Source: Nakamurella alba (GTDB lineage Bacteria; Actinomycetota; Actinomycetes; Mycobacteriales; Nakamurellaceae). Taken from it: a stretch of 64,000 nt of DNA. The first letter of the stretch is position 1. Each line of letters starts with the position of its first letter. Under the pieces are notes generated by a model. It did not search any database, had not been told where the DNA came from, and was given only the letters and a program-made list of their open reading frames with translations. This document shows, piece after piece, positions 28,323-36,169 of the stretch. The position numbers and the translations under genes are program-made. The stretch is taken from the NCBI RefSeq assembly GCF_009707545.1, contig NZ_WLYK01000001.1, positions 1,488,001 through 1,552,000 on the forward strand, given 5' to 3'.

Positions 28323-31300
28323 TCGGCGCCGCCGCGTTGGCCGACGCGCTCGGCCTGCCGCCGCCGACCCCGGAGCAGGTCCGGGTCATCGAGGCACCGC
28401 TGGAGCCGACCCTCGTGGTGGCCGGCGCCGGCTCGGGCAAGACCGAGACGATGGCCGCCCGGGTGGTGTTCGTGGTCGCGAACGGCTGGGCGTCGCCGGA
28501 GTCGATCCTCGGGCTCACCTTCACCAGGAAGGCGGCCGCGGGGCTGGCCGCCCGGATCCGGTCCAGATTGCGCGGTCTGGCCCGGTCCGGCGTGCTGCCG
28601 GAGAAGATCCGCGCCGAGGTGCTCAGCGGCGAGCCGGAGGTCTCGACCTACCACTCCTTCGGCGGCCGGGTGATCGGCGAGTTCGGCCCGCTGCTCGGGA
28701 TGGAGACCCGGTCCCGGGTGCTCACCCCGACCGCGTCCTGGCAGCTGGCCCGCCGGGTGGTCGGCCGGTGGGACGGCGAGCTGCTCACGGAGCTGCGGCC
28801 GGAGCAGGTGACCGAGCATCTGCTGGCACTGGCCGGCGGGCTCGCCGACCACCTCTCGGACACCGACGCGCTGGCCGATGCCTACGCCGAGGTGCTCCGG
28901 GTCATCGACATCTCCCCGCCCACCTCCCGGCAGAAGACGCTCCTGCGGAAGGAGCTCGTCGACCACCGCCGGCGGCTCCGCGACCGGACCGAGATCCTGC
29001 CGCTGGTCGAGGCCTTCGCCACCGCCAAGCGCGAGTCCGAGGCCATCGACTACAGCGACCAGATGGCCCTGGCGGCCAGGCTCGCGACCGACATCCCCGC
29101 GGTCGGCGCCGCGCTGCGCGACCGGTTCCGCATCGTCCTGCTCGACGAGTACCAGGACACCGGGCACGCCCAGCGGGTGATCCTGCGGTCGCTGTTCGGC
29201 ATCGGCGCCACCACCCCCGGCCACCCGGTGATGGCGGTCGGCGACCCGGTGCAGTCGATCTACTCCTGGCGTGGCGCCTCCGCGTCGAACCTGCCCCGGT
29301 TCGTCACCGACTTCCCGGCGCAGGACGGCTCCCCGGCGCCCCGCCTGCCGCTGTCGACCAGCTGGCGGAACCCGTCGCTGGTGCTCGACCTGGCGAACTC
29401 GATCTCCGGGCCGGTCCGCGAGGAACCGGTGCCGGTCGACCCGCTCGGCCCGCGGCCGCAGGCGCCGCAGGGCACCGTCCGGTACGGCCTGTTCACCACC
29501 GCCGAGGACGAGGACCGCTGGGTGGCAGCGGGTATCGCCGAGCGGTGGGCGGAGCGGACGCAGGCCGGCCTGCCGCCACCGACCACGGCGGTGCTGCTCC
29601 GGCGCCGGGCGCACCTGGAACCGCTGGCCGACGAGCTGCGGGCACTGGGCCTGCCGGTCGAGGTGGTCGGCATCGGCGGCCTGCTGTCCGAGCCTGAGGT
29701 TGCCGACCTGCTCGCCATGCTGCGGGTGCTGATCGACCCGTCGGCCGGTGATGCCGCGATCCGGCTGCTGACCGGTGCCCGGTGGCGGCTCGGCCTGGCC
29801 GACCTCGATGCCCTGGCCCGCCGCGCCACCGAGCTGTCCCGGGGCGCGGCCGTGCCACCGGTGGCCACGGAGGAACCGGTCGGCGCTCCCGGTGCGGCGG
29901 CGGCCGTGCGGTCGGCGCTCGGCCAAGCCGTGGCCGAGGACGAGGTGGATGCGCACTCGCTGGTCGACGCACTGTCGGATCCCGGCCCGGCCGAGCGGTA
30001 CTCCGCGGCCGGACTGGAGCGGATCGAACGGCTGGCCGCCGAGCTGCAACGGCTGCGTGGCCGGCTCGGTCAGCCGTTGCCGGATCTGCTGGTCGACCTC
30101 GAACGCACCAGCGGGCTGGACGTGGAGGTGCAGCTGCACTCGGCCGCCGGTCGCGCGCACCTGGACGCCTTCGCCGACATCGTCGCCGACGTGGCGGCGG
30201 CCGGAGCCGGTCCGGTCGAGCTGATCGAGTACCTGATGATGGCCGAGGAGCGGGAGGACGGGCTGGCGCCGGGAGAGGCGGACCCGGTCCCGGGACGGGT
30301 CCAGCTGATGACCCTGCACGCCGCGAAGGGCCTGGAGTGGGAGCTCGTGGCCGTCCCGCACCTGACGAAGAACGTCTTCCCCGGCACCAAGGGCACCACC
30401 TGGCTGACCGATTCCTCGCAGCTGCCGCCGTCGGTCCGCGGCGACCGGGAGGAGCTGCCCGAGCTGCGGCTGGACGCCGGCTGCGACCAGAAGGAGCTGA
30501 TGGACGCGCTCGCCGCGCACACCGAGCAGATCAAGGCGGCCGCGGCGATCGAGGAACGGCGGCTGTTCTACGTCGCCGTCACCCGCACCGAGCACGACCT
30601 GCTGCTGTCCGGGCACCACTGGGGCCGGACCACCAGCACGCCCGCCGGGCCGAGCGAGTTCCTGCTCGAGGTGGACCGGTTCGCCGCCGCCGACGACCGG
30701 GTGGCGAAGGCGCACTGGGCCGATCCGCCCGAGCCGGACAGCGAGAACCCGCTGCTCACCGAGTCCGCCGTGGTGAGCTGGCCGGTCGACCCGCTGGCCG
30801 GACGCCGGGCGCTCGTCGAGCACGGCGCGGGACTGGTCGCCCACGCGTCCCCGGTGCCGGTGTCCGGGGACGGTCCGGATCCGCATTCCTGGGCCCGCGA
30901 CGTCGAAGCCCTGCTCGCCGAACGCGCGGACCGGCGGCGCTCGGTCGTGCAGGTGCCGCTACCGGCCGCGCTCAACGTCACGGGTCTGGCCGAGCTCGCA
31001 CAGGACCCGATCGGTCTGGCCCGCCGGCTGCGCCGACCGGTACCGGCGGCGCCGTCGCCGCAGGCCCGTCGCGGCACGGCGTTCCATGCCTGGCTCGAGC
31101 GGTGGTTCCACGGGGAACCGCTGCTCGACGTCGCCGAGCTGCCCGGCGCCGGTGACACGGGGGCGGCCGACGACCAGGAGCTCGAGCGGCTGCGGGAGGC
31201 CTTCCTGTCCTCGCCGTGGGCGTCCCGGGTGCCGTTGGAGATCGAGGCCGGGTTCTCGGTCACCGTCGCCGGCATCCCGGTGCGTGGTCGGGTCGACGCG

Positions 31301-31855
31301 GTCTTCGCCGATCCCGACGGCGGATTGACGGTCGTCGACTGGAAGACCGGGGCACCGCCGCCGCGCGACCGGATGCACGACGCCGCCGTCCAGCTGGCCG
31401 TGTACCGGCTCGCCATGGCCGAGCTGCACGGCCTGCCGCCGGAGCGGGTCCGGGCGGCATTCCACCACGTCGCCCACGGTGTGACCCTGGCCCCGGGTGA
31501 TCTGCTGGATGCCGCCGGGCTCGAGCAGCTGGTGCGTTCCGCGACCACCGCGCCGACGCCGACACCCGTCCCCGCCGACCGGTCCGCCGCACCACGCCGC
31601 GGGCCGTTGCCGAAGGGTCACCCGCTCCCGGAGGACGGGTTCGAACCGCCGCCCGACGACCTGGAGCCTCCGCCCGACGACGAGTTCGGACCACCGCCCG
31701 AGGACGGGTTCGAACCACCGCCCGAGGAGGAGTTCGGTGCGCCGTCCGGGGACGGGTTCGAACCACCGCCGGACGATGCGGAGCCATCTCCGCCGGACAC
31801 CGGGCAGGCGGGCCTGTTCGGCGACCCGGACATGGCACGATCGACGTCGTGCTGA
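28319..31855 (+). CDS. adnB: AdnB-type helicase-nuclease subunit
   Basis: This is the partner of AdnA in end resection. The 1178 residues have Walker A GAGSGKT (36-42), LTFTRKAAAGL, LLDEYQDTGHAQ, VGDPVQSIYSWRGA, TLHAAKGLEWELV and EERRLFYVAVTRTEHDLLL. The C-terminal nuclease has GRVDAVF, LTVVDWKTG and AVQLAVYRL. Unlike AdnA there is no four-cysteine cluster. It is longer than mycobacterial AdnB because of an acidic Pro-rich tail (about 1100-1165). GTG 28319 overlaps the AdnA stop by four bases, so the subunits are made in a coupled way. Confidence 0.93.
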   Translation: MIGAAALADALGLPPPTPEQVRVIEAPLEPTLVVAGAGSGKTETMAARVVFVVANGWASPESILGLTFTRKAAAGLAARIRSRLRGLARSGVLPEKIRAEVLSGEPEVSTYHSFGGRVIGEFGPLLGMETRSRVLTPTASWQLARRVVGRWDGELLTELRPEQVTEHLLALAGGLADHLSDTDALADAYAEVLRVIDISPPTSRQKTLLRKELVDHRRRLRDRTEILPLVEAFATAKRESEAIDYSDQMALAARLATDIPAVGAALRDRFRIVLLDEYQDTGHAQRVILRSLFGIGATTPGHPVMAVGDPVQSIYSWRGASASNLPRFVTDFPAQDGSPAPRLPLSTSWRNPSLVLDLANSISGPVREEPVPVDPLGPRPQAPQGTVRYGLFTTAEDEDRWVAAGIAERWAERTQAGLPPPTTAVLLRRRAHLEPLADELRALGLPVEVVGIGGLLSEPEVADLLAMLRVLIDPSAGDAAIRLLTGARWRLGLADLDALARRATELSRGAAVPPVATEEPVGAPGAAAAVRSALGQAVAEDEVDAHSLVDALSDPGPAERYSAAGLERIERLAAELQRLRGRLGQPLPDLLVDLERTSGLDVEVQLHSAAGRAHLDAFADIVADVAAAGAGPVELIEYLMMAEEREDGLAPGEADPVPGRVQLMTLHAAKGLEWELVAVPHLTKNVFPGTKGTTWLTDSSQLPPSVRGDREELPELRLDAGCDQKELMDALAAHTEQIKAAAAIEERRLFYVAVTRTEHDLLLSGHHWGRTTSTPAGPSEFLLEVDRFAAADDRVAKAHWADPPEPDSENPLLTESAVVSWPVDPLAGRRALVEHGAGLVAHASPVPVSGDGPDPHSWARDVEALLAERADRRRSVVQVPLPAALNVTGLAELAQDPIGLARRLRRPVPAAPSPQARRGTAFHAWLERWFHGEPLLDVAELPGAGDTGAADDQELERLREAFLSSPWASRVPLEIEAGFSVTVAGIPVRGRVDAVFADPDGGLTVVDWKTGAPPPRDRMHDAAVQLAVYRLAMAELHGLPPERVRAAFHHVAHGVTLAPGDLLDAAGLEQLVRSATTAPTPTPVPADRSAAPRRGPLPKGHPLPEDGFEPPPDDLEPPPDDEFGPPPEDGFEPPPEEEFGAPSGDGFEPPPDDAEPSPPDTGQAGLFGDPDMARSTSC
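31631..31795 (+). repeat. degenerate repeats encoding the AdnB acidic-proline tail
   Basis: GGACGGGTTCGAACC followed by GCCGCC- or ACCGCC-type codons recurs three times, interspersed with related GAGTTCGG units. It encodes a run of D/E-[DG]-F-E/G-PPP units (DGFEPPP, DEFGPPP, EEFGAPS). The nucleotide identity is higher than the protein requires, pointing to recent duplication. Confidence 0.75.
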
Positions 31856-32388
31856 CAGTCCTGTGGTACCTGGTCATCGCCGTCCTGATCGGCGCGGTGG
31901 TGTTCGTTGTCGCCGTCTTCGTGTTCGGCCGGTCCGAGCAGATGGCCCCGCTGCCGCCCCGCACGTCCCCGGCGCAGCTCCCCGGGGACGGCGAGATCGT
32001 GTCCGGGGACGTTCGGGCGCTGCGGTTCTCCCTGGCCCTGCGCGGCTACCGGATGAGCGACGTGGACTGGTCCCTCGACAAACTGGGCGACGAGCTCGAC
32101 CGGCTGCGCGGGCAGAACGTGCGCCTGCGCGAGCAGGTGATCGGGCTCGGGGGCGACCCGACCGAGTCGCTCGCTCCGCCGGAGCCGTTGATCGACCTGA
32201 TCGATGACGACGCACCCGGCGCCGTCGACCGGGCGGCGGACAGCGACCCGATCACCGAACCGGGGGTGGCCGCCACTGCCGGCACCCGCGCTCCCGTCCC
32301 GGCGTCCCCCGGACCGGACCTCACCAAGCCTGTCGACGAGCCGGGTCGGCACACCGCCGTCGATCCGGGTCCGGAGTCGGAGCGGTGA
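31849..32388 (+). CDS. DivIVA-domain membrane protein
   Basis: This 179-residue protein has an N-terminal membrane helix (about 3-26). A short DivIVA-type segment follows, LRFSLALRGYRMSDVDWSLDKLGDEL (in two parts near 61-86), and a coiled coil DRLRGQNVRLREQV. The C-terminal half is acidic and Pro-rich. DivIVA segments bind curved membrane or form polar scaffolds, so a role at the cell pole or septum is possible but unproven. GTG 31849 overlaps the end of adnB by 7 bp, and its own stop overlaps the next gene (GTGA). Confidence 0.78.
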   Translation: MLTVLWYLVIAVLIGAVVFVVAVFVFGRSEQMAPLPPRTSPAQLPGDGEIVSGDVRALRFSLALRGYRMSDVDWSLDKLGDELDRLRGQNVRLREQVIGLGGDPTESLAPPEPLIDLIDDDAPGAVDRAADSDPITEPGVAATAGTRAPVPASPGPDLTKPVDEPGRHTAVDPGPESER

Positions 32389-32849
32389 CCAGGGTCGGGG
32401 CGTCGGTGCAGGTGGAAGCGCCTGCGGAGCGGGTCTTCGCGGCGATGGTCGACCTGCCCTCGCAGTCCCGATGGATGTTGCTCACCACGCTGTTCCCGCT
32501 GGCCGGGGAGCACCCGGTGCCCGAGGTCGGCTCTCGGATGGCGGCGCTGACCGGCCTGGGCGGTGCCGGGGTGCTCGACCAGATGGAGGTCATCGCCTTC
32601 CGGCCGCCCGAGCTGTGGGAAGTCCGGCACCTCGGCCGGCTCATCTCCGGTCGTGGCGTCTTCCAGGTGCAGGACCAGGGGGAGCGGTGCACCGTCGAGT
32701 GGTACGAAGAACTCGAGCTGCCCTTCGGCCCGCTCGGTCGGCTGGGCTGGCCGCTGGTGCGGCCGGCGGTGCGCTGGGGGATCGCGAAGTCGCTGCGGAC
32801 ACTCGCCGCGGGCGTCGAGGACGGCTCGCTGCCGCTCGCCTCCCGATGA
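32385..32849 (+). CDS. SRPBCC (START-like) family protein
   Basis: This 154-residue protein starts VTRVGASVQVEAPAERVFAAMVDLPSQSRWM, the beginning of a polyketide cyclase/SRPBCC fold, in which a deep cavity binds a lipophilic ligand. The middle has EVIAFRPPELWEVRHL and the end is a long helix, as expected. The ligand is unknown. It starts in a GTGA overlap with the DivIVA-domain gene and is 7 bp from tag, so it belongs to the adnA-tag transcription unit. Confidence 0.82.
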   Translation: MTRVGASVQVEAPAERVFAAMVDLPSQSRWMLLTTLFPLAGEHPVPEVGSRMAALTGLGGAGVLDQMEVIAFRPPELWEVRHLGRLISGRGVFQVQDQGERCTVEWYEELELPFGPLGRLGWPLVRPAVRWGIAKSLRTLAAGVEDGSLPLASR

Positions 32850-32856
32850 GTCCGCG

Positions 32857-33420
32857 GTGACCATTGCCGGGGTAGACGGCCGGGAACGATGCGCCTGGGC
32901 CGGATCCGCGCCGGAGTACCAGGCCTACCACGACGAGGAGTGGGGCACGGTCCTGCACGGTGACCGGGAGCTGTTCGAGCGACTCACCCTCGAGGCGTTC
33001 CAATCCGGTCTGAGCTGGATCACCATCCTGCGCAAGCGTCCGGCGTTCCGGACCGCCTTCCGTGACTTCGACCTGGAGACCGTCGCCGGCTTCGGCCCGG
33101 CCGACGTGCGCCGGCTGATGGGCGACTCGGGGATCGTGCGCAACCAGCGGAAGGTCGACGCGGCCATCAGCAACGCCCGTGCGGCGCTGGAGCTGCCCGC
33201 CGGCCTGGACCGGCTGCTGTGGAGCTACGCACCGCCGCCGCGACCGGCCCCGCCGTCCTTCGCGGAAGTGCCCGCCACCACGGACGAGTCCGTGGCCATG
33301 GCCAAGGACCTCAAGAGGCGCGGGTTCGTCTTCGTCGGACCGACCACGCTGTACGCGCTGATGCAGGCCACCGGCATGGTCGACGACCACCTGGCCGGGT
33401 GCTGGCGCGCGAGCGGCTGA
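32857..33420 (+). CDS. tag: DNA-3-methyladenine glycosylase I
   Basis: Tag removes 3-methyladenine from alkylated DNA. The 187 residues include RCAWAGSAPEYQAYHDEEWG near the N-terminus, GLSWITILRKRPAFR and a C-terminal VDDHLAGC. The first Cys, the His of AYHDEEW and the final His and Cys correspond to the structural zinc site of E. coli Tag. The start is GTG 32857, seven bases after the SRPBCC gene. It is the last gene of a five-gene run that begins with adnA. The next gene on the other strand converges on it. Confidence 0.95.
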   Translation: MTIAGVDGRERCAWAGSAPEYQAYHDEEWGTVLHGDRELFERLTLEAFQSGLSWITILRKRPAFRTAFRDFDLETVAGFGPADVRRLMGDSGIVRNQRKVDAAISNARAALELPAGLDRLLWSYAPPPRPAPPSFAEVPATTDESVAMAKDLKRRGFVFVGPTTLYALMQATGMVDDHLAGCWRASG

Positions 33421-33467
33421 GCACCGGTCAAGTCAGGGATCGGGGCCCATCGGTCAGTGAGGAACCC

Positions 33468-33522
33468 GAGCACATCGGTCGGGTCAGCGACCGGAGCACA
33501 TCGGTCGGGTCAGCGACCGGAG
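33468..33522. repeat. 26-bp tandem repeat at a gene end
   Basis: A 26-bp unit beginning GAGCACATCGGTCGGG and ending CAGCGACCG occurs twice (33468-33493 and 33494-33519). The first bases of a third copy follow (GAGCGCATCG). The stop codon of the minus-strand gene ending at 33510 is inside the second unit. Nearby 33437-33460 contains a looser related copy (CCCATCGGTCAGTGAG). Confidence 0.85.
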
Positions 33523-33914
33523 CGCATCGCCTTCGAGGCGGGGCCACCCCGACGGGCCGCCGGGCGCTCGCTGCGTGCCGCGGTCGCCTCGGGCTCCTTC
33601 GCCGCATCGGCACCGTCGGTCCCACGCGCCTGCTCGCCGGCGGCAGCCCTGAGCTGGGCCTCGGCCTTGCGCTGCGCCTTGCGGCGGGCGTTCTCGGCAC
33701 GACGCTCGGCGTTGGCCTGACGCTCGGCCTCCAGCTGACGCTCGTCCTCGCCGGGAGGTCCGATCACTGCGACGCCGGAATCGAGGTCGATCTTGAGGCC
33801 GCCGTCGCGGCCGTTGCCGGCCTCTTCCCGGCGCATCTTCTTCGAACGCCGCTCCTCCATCTCGTGGCGCATGCCAGGACTGAAGAGCGCTCCGATTTCT
33901 CCCAAGGGACCCAC
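33510..33914 (-). CDS. small basic protein, possibly DUF6191-like
   Basis: This 134-residue protein starts VGPLGEIGALFSPGMRHEMEERRS. The phrase SPGxxHEMEERRS and the later GLKIDLDSGVAVI resemble small actinobacterial proteins of the DUF6191 type, though I am not certain. The second half is a highly charged Ala/Arg/Glu helix (about 60-105), probably a coiled coil, and the C-terminus is disordered. GTG 33914 is fixed by a -10 box 7 nt upstream. The function is unknown. Its stop codon lies in a tandem DNA repeat. Confidence 0.6.
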   Translation of the reverse strand: MGPLGEIGALFSPGMRHEMEERRSKKMRREEAGNGRDGGLKIDLDSGVAVIGPPGEDERQLEAERQANAERRAENARRKAQRKAEAQLRAAAGEQARGTDGADAAKEPEATAARSERPAARRGGPASKAMRSGR

Positions 33915-33921
33915 GGCTCCC

Positions 33922-33927
33922 AGGGTA
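33922..33927 (-). promoter_or_regulatory. -10 box, leaderless small basic protein
   Basis: On the minus strand TACCCT ends 7 nt before GTG 33914, the leaderless spacing. Confidence 0.55.
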
Positions 33928-34497
33928 CTGCCGTCCGGTGCCCGCCCGCGGACCTTCCGCGCACCGCGAACACGGCGGGCCCGGGTCATCCGTTCCGCGA
34001 AACCCGGCTGACCTGGCCGGTTTCCCGGTGCACACACCCGTCGCACGATCGGGACCCTGATCCGTGCGTGGGTGGTCGAGCCCCGGATCCGGACCGTTCA
34101 GTCGCGTGTCGGCACGAGGGGTCCGCGATTCGCCGGGAGGTGGGTGCCGTCGTATCCGCCGGTCGGCAGGTTGATCCGTGCGCGGGCCTCTCGGATCTCG
34201 GATCGTTGCGCCACGTGCCGGCCGAAGGTGTCCGCGACTCGCAGAGAGGGGGCCTGCCGGCGGTGACGCCGGGCCCGGGTCCGAGTTGTCCGGCGCCGGA
34301 CCGAAGAGTCCCGGCGGCGGACCGAGATCTTCCTCGCGGAGTAGGCGGGGAGGTCCCCGGCGGCGCACCACGCAGCGTGCAGGTGCTCGGTACGCACGCG
34401 ACGGTCACCCGACCGGGGGAGTCCGTCACGGCTCGGGGGTGCGTCCATTTCGGGATCGGGCGTGCGATGAGGGAGAATGGACGGCGCGAGAACGGTG
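33928..34497. other. long region without a recognisable gene
   Basis: No open frame in these 570 bp has family similarity or a convincing start site. Short repeats are present: GATCCGTGCG occurs twice (about 34060 and 34173) and GTCCGCGA also recurs. It may contain the promoter of the DUF3117 gene or a small RNA, but nothing is decisive. Confidence 0.5.
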
Positions 34498-34540
34498 CGC
34501 CGCCTCAGGCGGCGTGCACACCCGGGTGCACCGTGCCCGG
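34498..34540 (+). promoter_or_regulatory. leader hairpins upstream of DUF3117
   Basis: CGCCGCCT (34498-34505) and AGGCGGCG (34507-34514) form an inverted repeat. A second, imperfect one centred on CCCGGG (34521-34526) and flanked by TGCA follows. Both sit 30-70 nt before the DUF3117 start, likely within its mRNA leader. Confidence 0.4.
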
Positions 34541-34569
34541 GTCGAGGAGAGATCTGGAGGGAGTCGTAG

Positions 34570-34737
34570 ATGGCGGCGATGAAGCCCCGCACCGGGGACG
34601 GACCCCTGGAAGTCACCAAGGAGGGCCGCGGGATCGTCATGCGAGTGCCGCTGGAAGGCGGTGGCCGTCTGGTCGTGGAGATCTCCGCGGACGAGGCCGC
34701 AGCCCTCGGCGAGGCCCTGAAGGCCGTCGTCGGCTAG
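34570..34737 (+). CDS. DUF3117 small protein
   Basis: This 55-residue protein starts MAAMKPRTGDGPLEVTKEGR and ends EALKAVVG, the nearly invariant pattern of the actinobacterial DUF3117 family. GGAGGGAG lies a suitable distance upstream. It sits between tag and the glycogen synthase gene, as in mycobacteria. The function is unknown. The strong conservation of such a small protein across actinobacteria suggests a core role. A strong terminator follows. Confidence 0.9.
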   Translation: MAAMKPRTGDGPLEVTKEGRGIVMRVPLEGGGRLVVEISADEAAALGEALKAVVG

Positions 34738-34789
34738 CAGCGACACCCTCCGGCGCCGGTAACCACCGGCCCACCGGACCAGGCATTCT

Positions 34790-34820
34790 CCGCCCGGCAC
34801 CCGCTCAGGGTGCCGGGCGG
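34790..34820. terminator. terminator between DUF3117 and glgA
   Basis: CCGCCCGGCACCC (34790-34802) and GGGTGCCGGGCGG (34808-34820) form a perfect 13-bp stem with loop GCTCA between convergent genes. It can act in both directions. The remaining bases of the 189-bp gap show nothing else. Confidence 0.7.
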
Positions 34821-34926
34821 ATCCGCGTCCGTGCCCAGACACGGGCCGTGACCGGCCGAACACCGATAGACGCGATCCGCTCGCGGACCACCCGGCCCGG
34901 AACGGAAGAGCACCGGCGAGCACCGA

Positions 34927-36081
34927 TCAGGCGAGCACGGATCGGTAGAGCTCCACCGTCGTCTCGGCGATCGCCGTCCAGGAGAACTGGTCCACGGCGC
35001 GCGCCCGACCCGCCTCACCCCTGGCTGCGGCGGCCGCCGGGTCCGCCACCGTCGCGTTGACCGCGGCGGCGAACTCCGCCTCGAACTGCCGCTCCGCCGC
35101 AGGGTCGTAGTGCACCAGGGTCCCGGTGACGCCGTTGTCCACCACCTCCGGGATGCCGCCGACGTCGCTGGCCACCACGGCCGCGCCGCAGGCCATCGCC
35201 TCCAGGTTCACGATGCCCAGCGGTTCGTACACCGACGGGCAGCAGAACACCGTGGACGCCGACAGCACCTGCTTGACCTGGTCGAGGGTCAGCATGCCGT
35301 CGAACCAGAACACACCCGGCCGGGCCGCCTGCAGCTCCTCGATGGCCGCCTTCGTCTCTGCGGCGATCTCGGGCGTGTCCGGCGCGCCGGCGCACAGCAC
35401 GAGCTGGATCCCCGGATCGAACGAGTGGGCGGCCGCGATCAGGTGCTTCACGCCCTTCTGCCGGGTGATCCGGCCGACGAACGAGGCGATCGGCGCGTCG
35501 ACGTCGACCCCCTTCGCCGTCAGCACGTCCCGCTCGGCCACCGGTCGGTAGATCTGCGTGTCGATCCCGTTGAGGATGACGTGCACCTTCGCCGGGTCGA
35601 GATCCGGGTAGCAGTCCAGGATGTCGGCACGCATGCCCTTCGACACGGCGACGATCGCGTCCGCGCCCTCGTACGCGGTCCGCTCCGCCCACGACGAGAC
35701 CCGGTACCCGCCACCGAGTTGCTCGGCCTTCCACGGGCGCCGGGGCTCCAGCGAGTGGGCGGTCACCACGTGCGGGATCCCGTACAGCAGCTTGGCCAGA
35801 TGGCCGGCCATGTTCGCGTACCAGGTGTGCGAGTGCGCGATGTCCGCACCGCCCAGGGCGTTCACCATCGACAGGTCGACGGACAGCGTGGCCAGCGCCG
35901 GGTTCGCCCCCGCCAGCTCCGCCGCCGGCCGGTGACCGGTGGCGCCGGGCCGGTCGTCACCGAAGGCGTGCACGTCGACGTCGATCAGTGCGCGCAACTC
36001 GCGCACCAGGTAGTCGACGTGGACGCCGGCGCCGCCGTAGATGTCCGGCGGGAACTCTCGGGTCAGGATCGCGGTGCGCAC
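34927..36081 (-). CDS. glgA: glycogen synthase / maltose-1-phosphate synthase (GT4 family)
   Basis: This is a GT4-family glucosyltransferase of the actinobacterial GlgA/GlgM type, which uses ADP-glucose to build alpha-1,4-glucan or maltose-1-phosphate. The 384-residue protein has ILTREFPPDIYGGAGVHV at the N-terminus. Later come SFVGRITRQKG and the nucleotide-sugar site SVYEPLGIVNLEAMACG with its conserved glutamates. The start is GTG 36081, because the first in-frame GTG (36090) overlaps the -10 box. It is divergent from glgC, which makes its substrate. Confidence 0.92.
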   Translation of the reverse strand: MRTAILTREFPPDIYGGAGVHVDYLVRELRALIDVDVHAFGDDRPGATGHRPAAELAGANPALATLSVDLSMVNALGGADIAHSHTWYANMAGHLAKLLYGIPHVVTAHSLEPRRPWKAEQLGGGYRVSSWAERTAYEGADAIVAVSKGMRADILDCYPDLDPAKVHVILNGIDTQIYRPVAERDVLTAKGVDVDAPIASFVGRITRQKGVKHLIAAAHSFDPGIQLVLCAGAPDTPEIAAETKAAIEELQAARPGVFWFDGMLTLDQVKQVLSASTVFCCPSVYEPLGIVNLEAMACGAAVVASDVGGIPEVVDNGVTGTLVHYDPAAERQFEAEFAAAVNATVADPAAAAARGEAGRARAVDQFSWTAIAETTVELYRSVLA

Positions 36082-36088
36082 GGACGTC

Positions 36089-36094
36089 ACCCTA
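36089..36094 (-). promoter_or_regulatory. -10 box, leaderless glgA
   Basis: On the minus strand TAGGGT ends 7 nt before GTG 36081. An alternative GTG (36090) shares bases with this box and is therefore unlikely to be the start. Confidence 0.6.
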
Positions 36095-36157
36095 CGGCCG
36101 TCCGCGGGCCTCGGCGCGGCGTGCCGCCCCGCCCCGGCGGAGTGGCGCAGCGCACGT

Positions 36158-36163
36158 TAGATT
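36158..36163 (+). promoter_or_regulatory. -10 box, leaderless glgC
   Basis: TAGATT ends 6 nt before ATG 36170. With the box at 36089-36094 it makes a compact divergent promoter region of 88 bp for the two glycogen genes. Confidence 0.65.
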
Positions 36164-36169
36164 CACCGC

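Noticed and set aside
28319-31855. AdnA and AdnB as PcrA/UvrD housekeeping helicases
   Set aside because: Both have C-terminal RecB-like nuclease domains and overlap as a pair, which UvrD/PcrA do not.
33986-34429. 147-codon minus-strand frame in the region before DUF3117
   Set aside because: Translation is Pro/Arg/Ser/Thr low complexity with no family similarity, and no ribosome site or -10 box precedes it.
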